Shown piece by piece: positions 20,494 through 30,925 of a stretch of DNA of 54,622 nucleotides. The DNA is taken from assembly GCA_032718475.1 (NCBI GenBank), contig JAUCBJ010001092.1, positions 1-54,622 of the forward strand, read 5' to 3'. Positions within the stretch are counted from its first letter, which is position 1; every line of letters begins with the position of its first letter. A program made the position numbers and the translations under genes. The stretch comes from Nemertoderma westbladi (lineage: Eukaryota; Xenacoelomorpha; Nemertodermatida; Nemertodermatidae). The notes beneath the pieces were generated by a model. That model did no database searches and was not told where the DNA came from. It was given only the letters and a program-made list of their open reading frames with translations.

Positions 20494-20663
20494 TGAAATT
20501 AATATCTCATATCTCTCCAAACCACGTACGCGTTTCGACCTTACTGGGTCTCATCAGCGTGGTGTCGGATTCGAACCTGGGACCTCGAGGTGGAAGCCGA
20601 GACTACAACCACTAGGTCACAGGTTCTTGAGATATGGAGTATTAATTTCAAAGCCAGCTGCCA
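20494..20663 (-). mobile_element. tRNA-derived SINE carrying a hammerhead ribozyme
   Basis: On the minus strand a box A-like TGACCTAGTGGTT (20607-20619) is followed by box B GGTTCGAATCC (20567-20577) and then by a hammerhead motif (20562-20522). The unit is flanked by imperfect inverted copies of a GAAATTAATATCTCATATCTC-type sequence (about 20496-20516 and 20629-20652). The order polymerase III boxes then hammerhead is known from Schistosoma SINE-like repeats and is compatible with retrozyme-type elements. No target duplication could be fixed. The surrounding 20159-20493 and 20664-20700 show no gene. Confidence 0.75.
20522..20562 (-). ncRNA. Minimal type I hammerhead self-cleaving ribozyme
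   Basis: Read on the minus strand: helix I strand CCACG, then the core CUGAUGA, helix II GACC-CAGUAA-GGUC, the core GAAA, a tiny helix III segment (CGCGUA), and the second helix I strand CGUGG. Helix I pairs perfectly over five positions and helix II over four. All the usual invariant core bases (CUGANGA and GAAA) are present and the expected cleavage site follows GUA. The very short helix III resembles animal minimal hammerheads that are thought to act as dimers. Activity is inferred, not shown. Confidence 0.8.
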
Positions 20664-20700
20664 TTTTATTAGCCCCTGATTTTTGATTATTGATAGTAAC

Positions 20701-22099
20701 AATGTGTTGGCAAGCTGTATTTATCGAGGTGTCCCCCAAACTGCCAAAACAAATAAACGGCCACTTTACTAATTGAGGGAAAGGATCAGGTTACAGGTGC
20801 GGCCTTTTCTAACCAAAACAATCAGACAATAGCATAAACGATCACTTTACCAATTGAGGGAATCCATATGGTCAGACAGTGACAGTCAGTAGTCACGTCA
20901 CATGGTCAGACTCAGACTGTCAGTACAGCAGTAGGCTGGTAGGCCTAGTCACTCTAACACCAAAAAAATCAGGTCTGCAGGTAGTCAAGCAATAGCCTGA
21001 TAGCTGAATATGGAATAGGCTGATAGTTGGATAGGTCTGTAGGTAGGCTAGGCTACTGTAGAATGACAATTATAAACGGTTGTAAAGGTCGGTCCCAAAC
21101 TGCCTAAGTAATGAAATGACCCTTCTTTTCTACCAATATAACCTGATAACAGTTGACAGTCACAGCTGACAGCAGCACAGTGTGACAGTACAGGCCTAAA
21201 TAATCTTCTACCGGCACCTTTATAATTCAGTAATTTTCAAATGTTTCAAAATTGTATCTGCAGATCTGTAGGCCTGTCCTATCCAATACTGCAATAGCAG
21301 GGAATAGCAGAATAGGGCAGTACTGCAGTAGGGCCTACTGCAATAGCCTAGTGCCATGCCTACTGCAGATGCAGTAGGCCTACTGCCTACCCAGCTGCCA
21401 GCTACCTCCTGAGTCTGACTGCCTGACCCCTGGGCCTGGCCTGGCCCTATCTGTCTATATCCAACCAAATTACTTTTGCATATTATTTCTGACTGTCTGA
21501 TGACCGACCTACTGACTGACTGACCTATTTTTTTTTAAATCCGTTCGAATTGTTTCCTTTCAATATATTCGTTAATTCCTGAATTCTGTAATTATTTTAT
21601 ATCGTGCTGTCAGGCTGTCGTGTAATATAGCCTAGCTGTACAGCAGTAGCCTAAGCTGCTAAGCAAAGCACTGAACATACAACTGTACAACATAAAAAAG
21701 AAAGGCGAGCGACTGTCAGTCAGTCAGTCGCTAAAAAATTAGCGAAAAAATTAAAAAATCTCAGTTGTTAAAAAATTTCGGCTCACTTCGCTCAGTCGCC
21801 GACTGAGCGAAGTGAGCCGAAATTTTTTAAATCTTCCATAGGCCTAATTGTTAAACTAACAAATCGGCGCCGGTTTTTATTTTTGGGCTGTTGGGAGCGC
21901 GATGCGCCAAAGCCGGCGCGGCTGGCGGCGCGATTTACGATTTTCGAGCATGCCACGCGCCACATTGGCGCGCTTTTATTGCAAAGCGCGCCGGATTAAT
22001 CCGGCGCAAAGTGTATGGATTCCAGTCTGCCAGTTGCAGTCTGGCCGCGCATGCCTGCATGCACCGAAAAAAACGCGCACACCTCATTTTAACAAAAAA
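20701..22099. other. Intergenic DNA rich in AGGCCTA words, with a GC-rich palindromic patch
   Basis: No gene is supported. AGGCCTA-type words are frequent (20940-21370). A GC-rich patch at 21870-22010 is built from overlapping GGCGCG/CGCGCC words. The perfect palindrome at 21768-21830 lies inside this stretch and is listed separately. Confidence 0.4.
21768..21830. repeat. Perfect 63-bp palindrome (31-bp arms, 1-base centre)
   Basis: The left arm begins TTAAAAAATTTCGGCTCAC and the right arm is its exact reverse complement ending AATTTTTTAA. The centre contains CAGTCG C CGACTG. The arm includes the CACTTCGCTCAGT word seen in related form elsewhere in 22100-23800. It could form a cruciform or a strong RNA hairpin. 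Confidence 0.9.
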
Positions 22100-22862
22100 A
22101 CAAACGAAAAACAAACGTGAGCGAAGCGGTCCGACGAATCTGTACAAAAAAATACAAAATAGTACAATTGGCCTATAGATTTTGACTGGCATACAGGCAT
22201 ACAAGTAGCTGAGTAGGTAGAAATAGGCTACTCTGCGTATAATACAATATAATCTGATAATGCTGTAGGCAGGTAGGCCTAATGCAATACATACTATGCA
22301 GTGGGTAGATAAAACTCAAAATATAGGTCATACGGTCAGACGTAGTCTTAAAGTAGCCCATATACTGACTGACTGATACTGAAGGATAGACTGCCTGACT
22401 ATATGCTGGTACCGTATGCTACGTTGCTACGTTATGTCAGTCAGTCAGTCTGTCAGTATGTAGGCTATGTTTGTCCTATGTCATATGTTCTGTATGTTCT
22501 ATCTGCAACTTTATTGAGTTTTTTTTTTGCTGACTGCTAGACAGCTAGATCAACCCCCACTTAATGCATGGCTTGCCCCACAATCAGACAATGCTTTGTT
22601 TTATTTTGCACATCATGTGCTGTGCGCCCCTGTACATGATTTGAAGTTTGAACTACATGTGGCAGCTTGGATACACGTTTTGCGTTTCTCCATTCTCACT
22701 CGTTTGTACTCTTTTTGTACTATTTTTGCACTCTTTCTTTTGTACTATTTTTGCACTTTATTGTACTCTTTTGTACTATATTGTACTATTTTGTATTCTT
22801 TTGTACTTTTTTGTACAAATTCGTTGGATCGGACCCCGAGCGAAGCGAGCAAAATTTTTTAT
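22100..22862. repeat. Inverted-repeat element with AGCGAAGC ends
   Basis: The segment at 22100-22165 (GAGCGAAGCGGTCCGACGAA then CTGTACAAAAAAATAC) is mirrored at 22745-22860 (TTTTGTACAAATTCGTTGGA then GACCCCGAGCGAAGCGAGC). Between them 22700-22816 is a TTTTGTACT-type simple repeat that inflates open frames (22527-22906). It looks like a decayed nonautonomous DNA element. Confidence 0.55.
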
Positions 22863-23137
22863 TAACAATGCAAAATGAAAAAGATATGCGAGCAAAACAT
22901 ATGTGATATGTGCTGATGTGAGCGAAATTCCCGACTGCAATACATACACCTACACCAGTTAGGTCTGTAGGTGAATATATCTGGCGCGAAGCGCCAGGTC
23001 TCTCTGGCGCGATTTGCAGAATATTGTGAACTAAAGTGGTGCGACAGGCGCGCTTTGAGTGCCGTGGCGCCTCGCGCTGAGCGTCAGGAGGGCTCTCAAT
23101 AGTCTCAAAGCTTGTGCTCTCAATGCTTTTAAAGTTC

Positions 23138-23825
23138 GTGCAAAGTGCAGAAGTGAGAACAAGAGTTTGCCACAAAAAAAATTGCTTCGCTTGCGTTTCA
23201 TTTACATTTTGTATTGTCAAAATTGCTCTCTAATCATCAATTGACAGATTGACTTTGCGTGTTTCCTAAAAGACAAAATAACAACACATTTATCCGTCAA
23301 TATACCGGTACTGATATACTGTAGAATTCAAGTAAATAATACATAGGCCTACATACAGCAGTACAGTATATTGAATTTTTAATTATTGAAATGGTAACAC
23401 ATTGATGGACCAATGAAATTATATATAGATATAATTCTGATAATTTATAGTACAGTAGTCTGGTAGTAGGCCTATTCTGTTCCAAACTAATCAGCTGTTT
23501 CAATTAAATATCAGATGTTTTAAAGAGAGATCCCACCCGGACAATAAATATATATTAACGAATGGCTTGAAAATGTGTTCAGTTTAATGTTTTTTTTATG
23601 TTTTTTAAAAAAAATTCTAGTACGGTACCGGCAGGCCGGTCTGCCGGTAGGTTAGGTTGGTATTGGCGCGATTTCGGACCCGCCACTGGCGCGGTTTAAA
23701 GACACTATTGCAAGTTTTGCGAAATTTAGACATTTGAGCAATCTGACAATGCAAAATGGAAAGAAACGCTAGCGAAGCGAGCGAAATTTTTTGTGGCAAA
23801 TTATTTTTCTCACTTTGCATGCATG
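23138..23825. repeat. Second inverted-repeat element of similar style
   Basis: About 85 bases at 23138-23225 (GTGAGAACAAGAGTTTGCCA ... CATTTTGTATTGTCAAAATT) match the reverse complement of 23735-23825 (AATCTGACAATGCAAAATGG ... GGCAAATTATTTTTCTCAC). Both arms carry the GCTTCGCT word. The interior is AT-rich with no gene; 22863-23137 holds GGCGCG-rich short hairpins. Confidence 0.6.
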
Positions 23826-24402
23826 AAAAACTTTTTTACACCTCATCCGCCTGTCCACGCACCTTATGACTTTTGATATTTTGCACAGATTGAGATTACG
23901 GTACTGCGCACTTTTGTTGTCTTTCACATAATTTCGCGCACTTTTATTTCAATTCCGCGCGCTTTTACCGCGGACTATTTCAAATACGCGCACAACGCGT
24001 TGCGATTTTTGCACTTCATTTGCAGCCTGGTTTGCAATATTACAGTGCAACATATGCTACCGGTAATTAGCTAATCAAGTATTGTTACCGGTATTATTAA
24101 TTAACTATGTACCATACAAATTACAAATACCAACAAATACTAGTGTACCACTAGTATATAATTATAGACCTACTACCGCTCATGGCTACCACAAACCACG
24201 ACCACCTGGGGCACCTACCCTGTAATATAAAGCTGTAAAGATATAGTACAGTACCACCGGTACCAGACTCCAGACTACCCCTATATGATATATACTGAAC
24301 TGATAGGTAGGCCTATACCAGTATACAGGAAACCGTAAAAAATTGAATTTAATATATTATATAGAGATAATAGGCCTACTATTCAGGGTATATCATTATA
24401 TC
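23826..24402 (+). promoter_or_regulatory. Upstream region of NUP98-NUP96
   Basis: AT-rich DNA with ACCGGTA words (24059, 24085, 24252) and AGGCCTA words (24309, 24372) in the last 350 bases before the start. The sequence ATTCAG at 24381-24386, 17 bases before the ATG, could be a splice acceptor for a leader exon, but its pyrimidine tract is poor. Function is inferred from position. Confidence 0.3.
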
Positions 24403-27400
24403 ATGTTTGGATCTATAAATACTGGCCCTAGTGCATTTGGAGGAACTCCTAGTTCTGGGTTTGGAAGTTTTGCGCAGCCTACATTTGGACAACAAGCAGC
24501 TACATCTACATCAAACTTTGGTGGTTTTGGAACAACTGGGTTTGGCCAACCCACTGCCGTGGCAGGTAGTATGTTTGGGTCAAATCAAGCTGCAGCAGCT
24601 CCTAGTGCTGCTGCCAACCCATTTGGTGGGTCTTCATTTGGAGCTCCCAGGCCCCAGTTAAGTGGTAATACTGGAGGCCTATTTGCTACTGGTAATCAAA
24701 CAGGTGGAGCAGGGCTTTTTGGTAACATTGCTCAACCAACTCCAACAAATGTCGGTTTATTTGGACAGCAAAAACCTTTTGGTTTCAGCTCCACAGCTCA
24801 ACCAACTGCGGTTAGCAATGCCGGCAGTGGACTTTTCGGCACACAATCTGCGCAAGGGATGTCTTTTGGATCCACTCCATCTTCTACAACTAACTTATTT
24901 GGAACCCAAAGCTCCTTTCAGAATGCTCCTATTGGAACAACTGTGAAATTTCAACCTCAACAAGGGACTGAACAAATAATGAAAAATGGCATGCAGGCTA
25001 CTATTCAAACGAGAATGCAATGCGTAACAGGTATGAAAGAGTATGAAGCAAAATCTATTGAAGAGCTTCGTCTTGAAGATTATGCTGCAAATAGGAAGGG
25101 TGGCGGCGGTACGATAGGGGGAGGTTTATTCGGCGCTTCTCAGCCGAGTTTTTCTGGAATGGGAACTGCAGAAATCAAACCAATGGGTGTTGCCCAGCCA
25201 ATGGCGTTCGGGAGTACGTTGCAAACGGGAACTAATATGTTTGGCGCCGCTTCTGGGACATCTTCGTTGTTTGGAAACAAATCTGTCTTCGGTGGCACGA
25301 GCACCACAGCAACACCATCTTTTGGGATTCCAACCTCAACCTCAGCAAGTGGCAGTTTATTTGGAATGTCGCAGTCTCAAAACAAACCTCTTTTTGGGCA
25401 ACAAACGGGCAGTGGTCTGTTTGGGCAGCAACCTCCTCAGCAAACATCTTTTGGCTCAGCATTCAACCCCGGGACATCGACGTCTGCTGGTTTGTTTGGA
25501 ACTGCGAAGCCTGCATTCGGCGCTGGAACCACAACATCATCTGCTCCATTGTTCAACTTTGCCAACACAACTTCACAGGCATCTGCGCCGAGCCTTTTTG
25601 GCAATAAATCCACATCAAATTTCGGGTTTGCTCAACCGAATACGGGAGGCTTTGGCAGTCAAGCGAATGCTGCTACAGGTTTATTTGGAAATAAACTGCA
25701 AAGTGGTTTTGGATTTACCAGTAACACAAACCAGCCGGCGTTTGGCACAGGGACATTCAACTTTTCTAATCAAACAGGTGCTGGGTTTGGCCAAGGCCAA
25801 GGGTTATTCGGTCCAGGTAAGCCAAACTCGTTTGAAACGCCGCCACAGGATGAGCACAAGCAGCAAATCAGATTGCAACTCCTACAGATGTCGATGAACC
25901 CTTATGGGGATTCACCGTTGTTTCAAAATATGGGAGAGGCGACTGACCGTAGAGAGAATTTGTTGAAACCCATATCAGCCTTAGCGCAAAAATCTATAAT
26001 CAGCCCAGCCACCACGCCTATCCATCTATTTCCTAAAGTGAAAAGAATTCCGGTTGCAAATGTTGGCACAGCTAGATTATTTGATGATCACAGTGAGGTG
26101 GATGGTACTCCATTCTATAACCAGGCTCTCATTCCAAGGAGAAGCTACACAAAACTGACATTGAAGCCAAGGGGTTCATCATCAAGCGACCCGGCTATAC
26201 GTCGAGCGTTATCTGATGACGAAAATATCGTGGCGGATGTTCCATCGTCGACAGTTTTAGCTTCGCAGTCTTTTCCTAATTTAGCAGCTGATGACATTGC
26301 TAACCCAACACCTACCAGTATGTCTATCGCTTCACCTACAGGTGCCACGCCTCAGCCTGTTGGCAGTTCTACTAAAATTCTGGAATCTCCAATGTCTGCT
26401 ACCTATATAATTCCGACAGTAAGACGGTCGAGTAGTGATTGTGAAGGTCTTGATAACCAAAGTACAAAGAAAGTGGTTCGTTTTGACGATGACCCTGATT
26501 CGAGATGTCACAGTACTCACAGTGACTCTGCTACAACCAACGAAGGCGATGTCGGCTCCTTTCAGGATGAATCTGATTTGGTTTCATTCTCCAATCCCGG
26601 TGGTGTTATATTGCGACGTAGTGGCTACTACACCGACCCGCCGCTGGATACTCTAGTAGTAGATGGAAACGGCAAGTGTGAAGTCGACGGTCTCGTAATC
26701 GGCCGTGAGAACTATGGGACTGTTTATTTCCCTGGAATAACTGACGTAACCAATATGAATCTGGATGAGATAATTCACTTTCGAAGAAAAGAAGTAACTG
26801 TATACCCTGATGACGTCACCAAACCAAAACGAGGATATGGTCTTAATAAACGTGCTGAGATTACATTGCATTGTTGTTGGCCGAGAGATAAAACGAGCAA
26901 GCAACTAATTAAAGACCCAAATCGTTTAAAGTCAATGAATTATCAGGATAAAATAGAGCAAGCGTCGTTGAAGATCGGGGCTAAGTTCATTGATTATCGT
27001 CCGGAGACCGGGAGCTGGGTGTTCGAAGTCGATCATTTTTCTAAATACGGGTTGCAGGACAGTGAGGATGACGAGGTTACCACAGCGACTGTTACAAAGA
27101 AGGTAATTGCGACGGATAATCTGGTGCAAAAAACGAAATTGTCGTTGTCTGGAATTACGGGTAATGGGCTAGACTTACCGGACAGTAGTGCAGAGGGGGA
27201 GCCATTAAGTAAACATATTGGATTCGATGGCGACACAGAAATGACGGATGACGTCATAAATCACAATGACGATATCTCCAGCGAGTTTAATGATAGTGAT
27301 GTGGATAGGTATCAGTTTAATTTTAGCCACAATATCGTGTCGACTTTCGATATTCCTTCGGAGAAGGTTCAGCTGATGAAGGCATCGATGTTTGTAGACG

Positions 27401-29721
27401 AAGATAACGACAACCTACCCGATACTTACCAACCCAAACAGAAACTATCCCGTTACGTCATCAACGTAGATAATTACCAGCCAATGGAAACTAACCGACA
27501 AGATCATTCGTTTTTATTAAAAGAGGCAAATGGAGGTTCTTTTCCAGAGGAAGATTACAGTGTGTCAGCGAGGTTCGCTGCATCAACTGAGTTGAGTTTC
27601 CCTGGCCTCCTCCCCACGCAACCAACAGCTAAGATGCCATTAAACCTCCCAACGTCAATAAAGACCACCAATGAAGCAGACACAGTTCTAGTAACAAACA
27701 CGCTCTCGAGAGTTGCTAAGGCCCCGTATGCCGAATCTTTCATTCGCGGTAAAGAACACAACATCGCGGATCTGGGTCTGTTCCTCGGTTCAACTTCGCG
27801 ATTCGGTTGGGGACAACAACTTCAATTAGTTTGCGCTACCAGTGACGCAACTCCCGATCAAAGCCGTAGTATTCTCTACCGGTATGACGAACATAAAGAA
27901 ACAGCAGGTTATACCGCCTGTCTTATGGATATGACATCAGCAACTTTTCACAGCGAACCGGCACTAACGAATGTCGTATCATTGTTGAAGATAGTATTGA
28001 ACCACAGCGTTAGAACGCCATCGGCGTTGTATCCCGTGTTTATTGTTAGTCAAACATCCGATCTTATTCAGGAGCTGGTTGTCAGCATTAACTCGATGCC
28101 GAAGGTAAAGGGGTTGTTTGGTGAGCTCGATGCTATGATGGGACTATGTATGGCCTTGTGGGGATCGTTGCCTTCTGAAATTGAGAAACATTACTCGAAA
28201 AGTTCCTACAATTATCAGGATGCCAGAAGGGAAGCTTTTTCGAAATGGTTGCAGACGTGTTCCGCCTCAAATATACACCAGGAAATTGTTAATTCTGCAT
28301 TGGAATGTCCTTTACAGATTTTTAGCTACTTAACCGGAAAGCAACTGGGGAATGCCTGTAAAACGGCGCAGGACAACGGGTATCTCCATCTGGCGCTGCT
28401 TCTCAGTCAGGTGGGAGGATCGCACACAAACAGACAGTACATATTGGATCAGTTGCAGGACTGGGCCAAAACGCGCGCCGACAAATTCATTTCCGAAGAT
28501 GTGATTAAGATATACGCAACATTGGCGGGAACGCCGTACATGGAGACGTCCAATGGCGCGCAGATTAACGCGTGCGCCGGCTTGGATTGGAGGCGCGCCT
28601 TCTCCTTGCACATGTGGTACGTATGTCCTGCGACCGCCTCCATAGAACAGTGTTTGGAGGAGTACAGGAAAGCTTTCTGCGGGAGCGACGTTGTCTACGC
28701 TAGACCCCCGTTACCTACCTACTTTGCTCAGTCAGCCGAGATCTCAATGACACCCGTAATCTCCAACAGTATGTGGGACACTTGCTTCCATCTTATAGCT
28801 TTGTATTGCGATAATTCATATAAGTTGGATCTCGTTGTAGACAACACCGGACACACCGACAATCCTCTGGATTTTCATATTTCCTGGGTGCTGAGCAAGG
28901 TTCTGGAGTCGATAGGATATCGACATTTCTCGGATTCGACGAAATCCAACATCAGTATGGGCTTTGTATCGCAGTTGGAGGGTTGCGGGATGTGGGAATG
29001 GGCCGTGTTCGTGGCGCTACACAATGAGAGAGCGGATAGGCGTTCGGTTGTCGAGGCATTATTGGAGCACAACTGCACCGCGGCCGAGAGCTTCAACCCT
29101 AAAGAGGAGTTTGTCGTCGATACCTTGGGCGTCTCCTCAGAGCGTATCTACAAAGCGAAGGCCCACAGAGCCGAGTACGATGGTGAGTACCTCTTAGCAA
29201 CCAAGCACTACCTGTCAGCCAAGGATTACAACAGATGCCACGAAGTTCTATTAGATAGACTGATCCCTACCGCTATGATTAGCGGCGAGTACTCTACTGT
29301 CCATCAGCTTCTTGTATCCTTGAACGAAGACCACAGACGGGTTTCTATCAGCAACTGGAACGGTGGTGGGAAAGTTTATTTTGACTTCCTGAACATTATG
29401 GCGAGTATCCATGAGCTGAAGACTTCGGGAATCTGCGAGGCCGACTTGGAGGGATTGTTCGTTCGCGTTACGGAACTCGCCCGAGCCGTGTCGTCATTAC
29501 CGCCTCCTAAATCGCCGCGGGAACAGCTGTGTTATGCCGAACTGGCTAGTCGCGCGATCAGCGGTATAAACGGATTGGTTGAACTATTGGATTGGGAGAG
29601 CGACACAAAGGGTTGTCAGTTTATGCTGCCCATCATTCAGTGCCAAACTGTGCCGAGCGATATCTCCCTCGGCGTCTTGGAATCTGTTAATTCGTATTGT
29701 ATATCTGACCTTTTGGCTTAA
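24403..29721 (+). CDS. NUP98: Nuclear pore complex protein NUP98-NUP96 precursor
   Basis: The precursor cleaves itself into NUP98 (FG nucleoporin, mRNA export and pore barrier) and NUP96 (scaffold of the Y complex). Seen in order: MFGSINTGPSAFGG start; many FG, GLFG and FGxxQ repeats to about residue 490; a RAE1-binding GLEBS segment at about 178-232 (GTTVKF to RLEDYAANRK); a Ser-rich linker; the autoproteolytic domain from about 735; and the cleavage motif HFSKYG with the scissile bond between Phe879 and Ser880. The NUP96 part follows, with DLGLFLGSTSRFGWG (about 1120) and the alpha-helical domain (CPLQIFSYLTGKQLGNAC, LDWRRAFSLHMWYVCPATAS, GMWEWAVFVALHNE). The 1772-residue product is close to the usual length. 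The frame is open for 20 more codons upstream from a TTG, but the family N-terminus fixes the ATG at 24403. The whole gene is one exon. Confidence 0.97.
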   Translation: MFGSINTGPSAFGGTPSSGFGSFAQPTFGQQAATSTSNFGGFGTTGFGQPTAVAGSMFGSNQAAAAPSAAANPFGGSSFGAPRPQLSGNTGGLFATGNQTGGAGLFGNIAQPTPTNVGLFGQQKPFGFSSTAQPTAVSNAGSGLFGTQSAQGMSFGSTPSSTTNLFGTQSSFQNAPIGTTVKFQPQQGTEQIMKNGMQATIQTRMQCVTGMKEYEAKSIEELRLEDYAANRKGGGGTIGGGLFGASQPSFSGMGTAEIKPMGVAQPMAFGSTLQTGTNMFGAASGTSSLFGNKSVFGGTSTTATPSFGIPTSTSASGSLFGMSQSQNKPLFGQQTGSGLFGQQPPQQTSFGSAFNPGTSTSAGLFGTAKPAFGAGTTTSSAPLFNFANTTSQASAPSLFGNKSTSNFGFAQPNTGGFGSQANAATGLFGNKLQSGFGFTSNTNQPAFGTGTFNFSNQTGAGFGQGQGLFGPGKPNSFETPPQDEHKQQIRLQLLQMSMNPYGDSPLFQNMGEATDRRENLLKPISALAQKSIISPATTPIHLFPKVKRIPVANVGTARLFDDHSEVDGTPFYNQALIPRRSYTKLTLKPRGSSSSDPAIRRALSDDENIVADVPSSTVLASQSFPNLAADDIANPTPTSMSIASPTGATPQPVGSSTKILESPMSATYIIPTVRRSSSDCEGLDNQSTKKVVRFDDDPDSRCHSTHSDSATTNEGDVGSFQDESDLVSFSNPGGVILRRSGYYTDPPLDTLVVDGNGKCEVDGLVIGRENYGTVYFPGITDVTNMNLDEIIHFRRKEVTVYPDDVTKPKRGYGLNKRAEITLHCCWPRDKTSKQLIKDPNRLKSMNYQDKIEQASLKIGAKFIDYRPETGSWVFEVDHFSKYGLQDSEDDEVTTATVTKKVIATDNLVQKTKLSLSGITGNGLDLPDSSAEGEPLSKHIGFDGDTEMTDDVINHNDDISSEFNDSDVDRYQFNFSHNIVSTFDIPSEKVQLMKASMFVDEDNDNLPDTYQPKQKLSRYVINVDNYQPMETNRQDHSFLLKEANGGSFPEEDYSVSARFAASTELSFPGLLPTQPTAKMPLNLPTSIKTTNEADTVLVTNTLSRVAKAPYAESFIRGKEHNIADLGLFLGSTSRFGWGQQLQLVCATSDATPDQSRSILYRYDEHKETAGYTACLMDMTSATFHSEPALTNVVSLLKIVLNHSVRTPSALYPVFIVSQTSDLIQELVVSINSMPKVKGLFGELDAMMGLCMALWGSLPSEIEKHYSKSSYNYQDARREAFSKWLQTCSASNIHQEIVNSALECPLQIFSYLTGKQLGNACKTAQDNGYLHLALLLSQVGGSHTNRQYILDQLQDWAKTRADKFISEDVIKIYATLAGTPYMETSNGAQINACAGLDWRRAFSLHMWYVCPATASIEQCLEEYRKAFCGSDVVYARPPLPTYFAQSAEISMTPVISNSMWDTCFHLIALYCDNSYKLDLVVDNTGHTDNPLDFHISWVLSKVLESIGYRHFSDSTKSNISMGFVSQLEGCGMWEWAVFVALHNERADRRSVVEALLEHNCTAAESFNPKEEFVVDTLGVSSERIYKAKAHRAEYDGEYLLATKHYLSAKDYNRCHEVLLDRLIPTAMISGEYSTVHQLLVSLNEDHRRVSISNWNGGGKVYFDFLNIMASIHELKTSGICEADLEGLFVRVTELARAVSSLPPPKSPREQLCYAELASRAISGINGLVELLDWESDTKGCQFMLPIIQCQTVPSDISLGVLESVNSYCISDLLA

Positions 29722-29954
29722 TAACTAACTTTTCGTTTCGCTGTACTAACAGAAACAAATGTTCCGTTGCACCGCTATTGTCCCGCTAAATTTTATAAGA
29801 TTTCATTTTTTAATAACTCACTGAGATCTCGTGGTGTAAAACCCATTTTAGCTTAAATTTTGGTCTAGGTGACGATTATTTTGGTTGCCGTGGAAACTTC
29901 GTATATTTATTTATATTTTTTTCCGCAATTTTCCCAGTTTTGTTACCTAGTTCA
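29722..29954. other. NUP98-NUP96 3' flank
   Basis: T-rich 3' flanking DNA. No clear polyadenylation signal could be chosen and no gene is seen. Confidence 0.35.
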
Positions 29955-30925
29955 ACAGACACGTGGTTCTAGGTCATTTGGTTCTATATAACGTGGTTCT
30001 AGATCACGTGGTTCTTGGTCACGTGGTTTTAGATAACGTGGTTCTAACGTCACGTGGTTCTAACGTCACGTGGTTCTAGGTCACGTGGTTCTAACGTCAC
30101 GTGGTTCTAACGTCACGTGGTTCTAACGTCACGTGGTTCTAGGTCACGTGGTTCTAGCGTCACGTGGTTCTAGGTCACGTGGTTCTAGGTCACGTGGTTC
30201 TAGGTCACGTGGTTCTAGGTCACGTGGTTCTAGGTCACGTGGTTCTAGGTCACGTGGTTCTAGGTCACGTGGTTCTAGGTCACGTGGTTCTAACGTCACG
30301 TGGTTCTAGGTCACGTGGTTCTAGGTCACGTGGTTCTAGGTCACGTGGTTCTAGGTCACGTGGTTCTAGGTCACGTGGTTCTAGGTCACGTGGTTCTAGG
30401 TCACGTGGTTCTAGGTCACGTGGTTCTAGGTCACGTGGTTCTAACGTCACGTGGTTCTAGGTCACGTGGTTCTAACGTCACGTGGTTCTAGATCACGTGG
30501 TTCTAACGTCACGTGGTTCTAGGTCACGTGGTTCTAGGTCACGTGGTTCTAGGTCACGTGGTTCTAGGTCACGTGGTTCTAGGTCACGTGGTTCTAGGTC
30601 ACGTGGTTCTAGGTCACGTGGTTCTAGGTCACGTGGTTCTAGGTCACGTGGTTCTAACGTCACGTGGTTCTAACGTCACGTGATTCTAACGTCACGTGGT
30701 TCTAGGTCACGTGGTTCTAACGTCACGTGGTTCTAGGTCACGTGGTTCTAGGTCACGTGGTTCTAGATCACGTGGTTCTAGGTCACGTGGTTCTAGGTCA
30801 CGTGGTTCTAGGTCACGTGGTTCTAGGTCACGTGGTTCTAGGTCACGTGGTTCTAGGTCACGTGGTTCTAGGTCATGTGGTTCTAGGTCACGTGGTTCTA
30901 GGTCACGTAGTTCTAATGTCACTTG
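29955..30925. repeat. 15-bp minisatellite of E-boxes (GTCACGTGGTTCTAG), about 60 units
   Basis: The unit GTCACGTGGTTCTAG repeats with a second form that has AAC before GTCACGTGG. Almost every unit contains the palindromic E-box CACGTG. It begins about 230 bases after the NUP98-NUP96 stop. Frames such as (SRG)n and (VLGHV)n through it are by-products of the 15-base period. Confidence 0.95.

Noticed and set aside
24343-24402. Twenty-codon N-terminal extension of NUP98
   Set aside because: It starts at TTG and lacks family similarity; the conserved N-terminus starts at the ATG at 24403.
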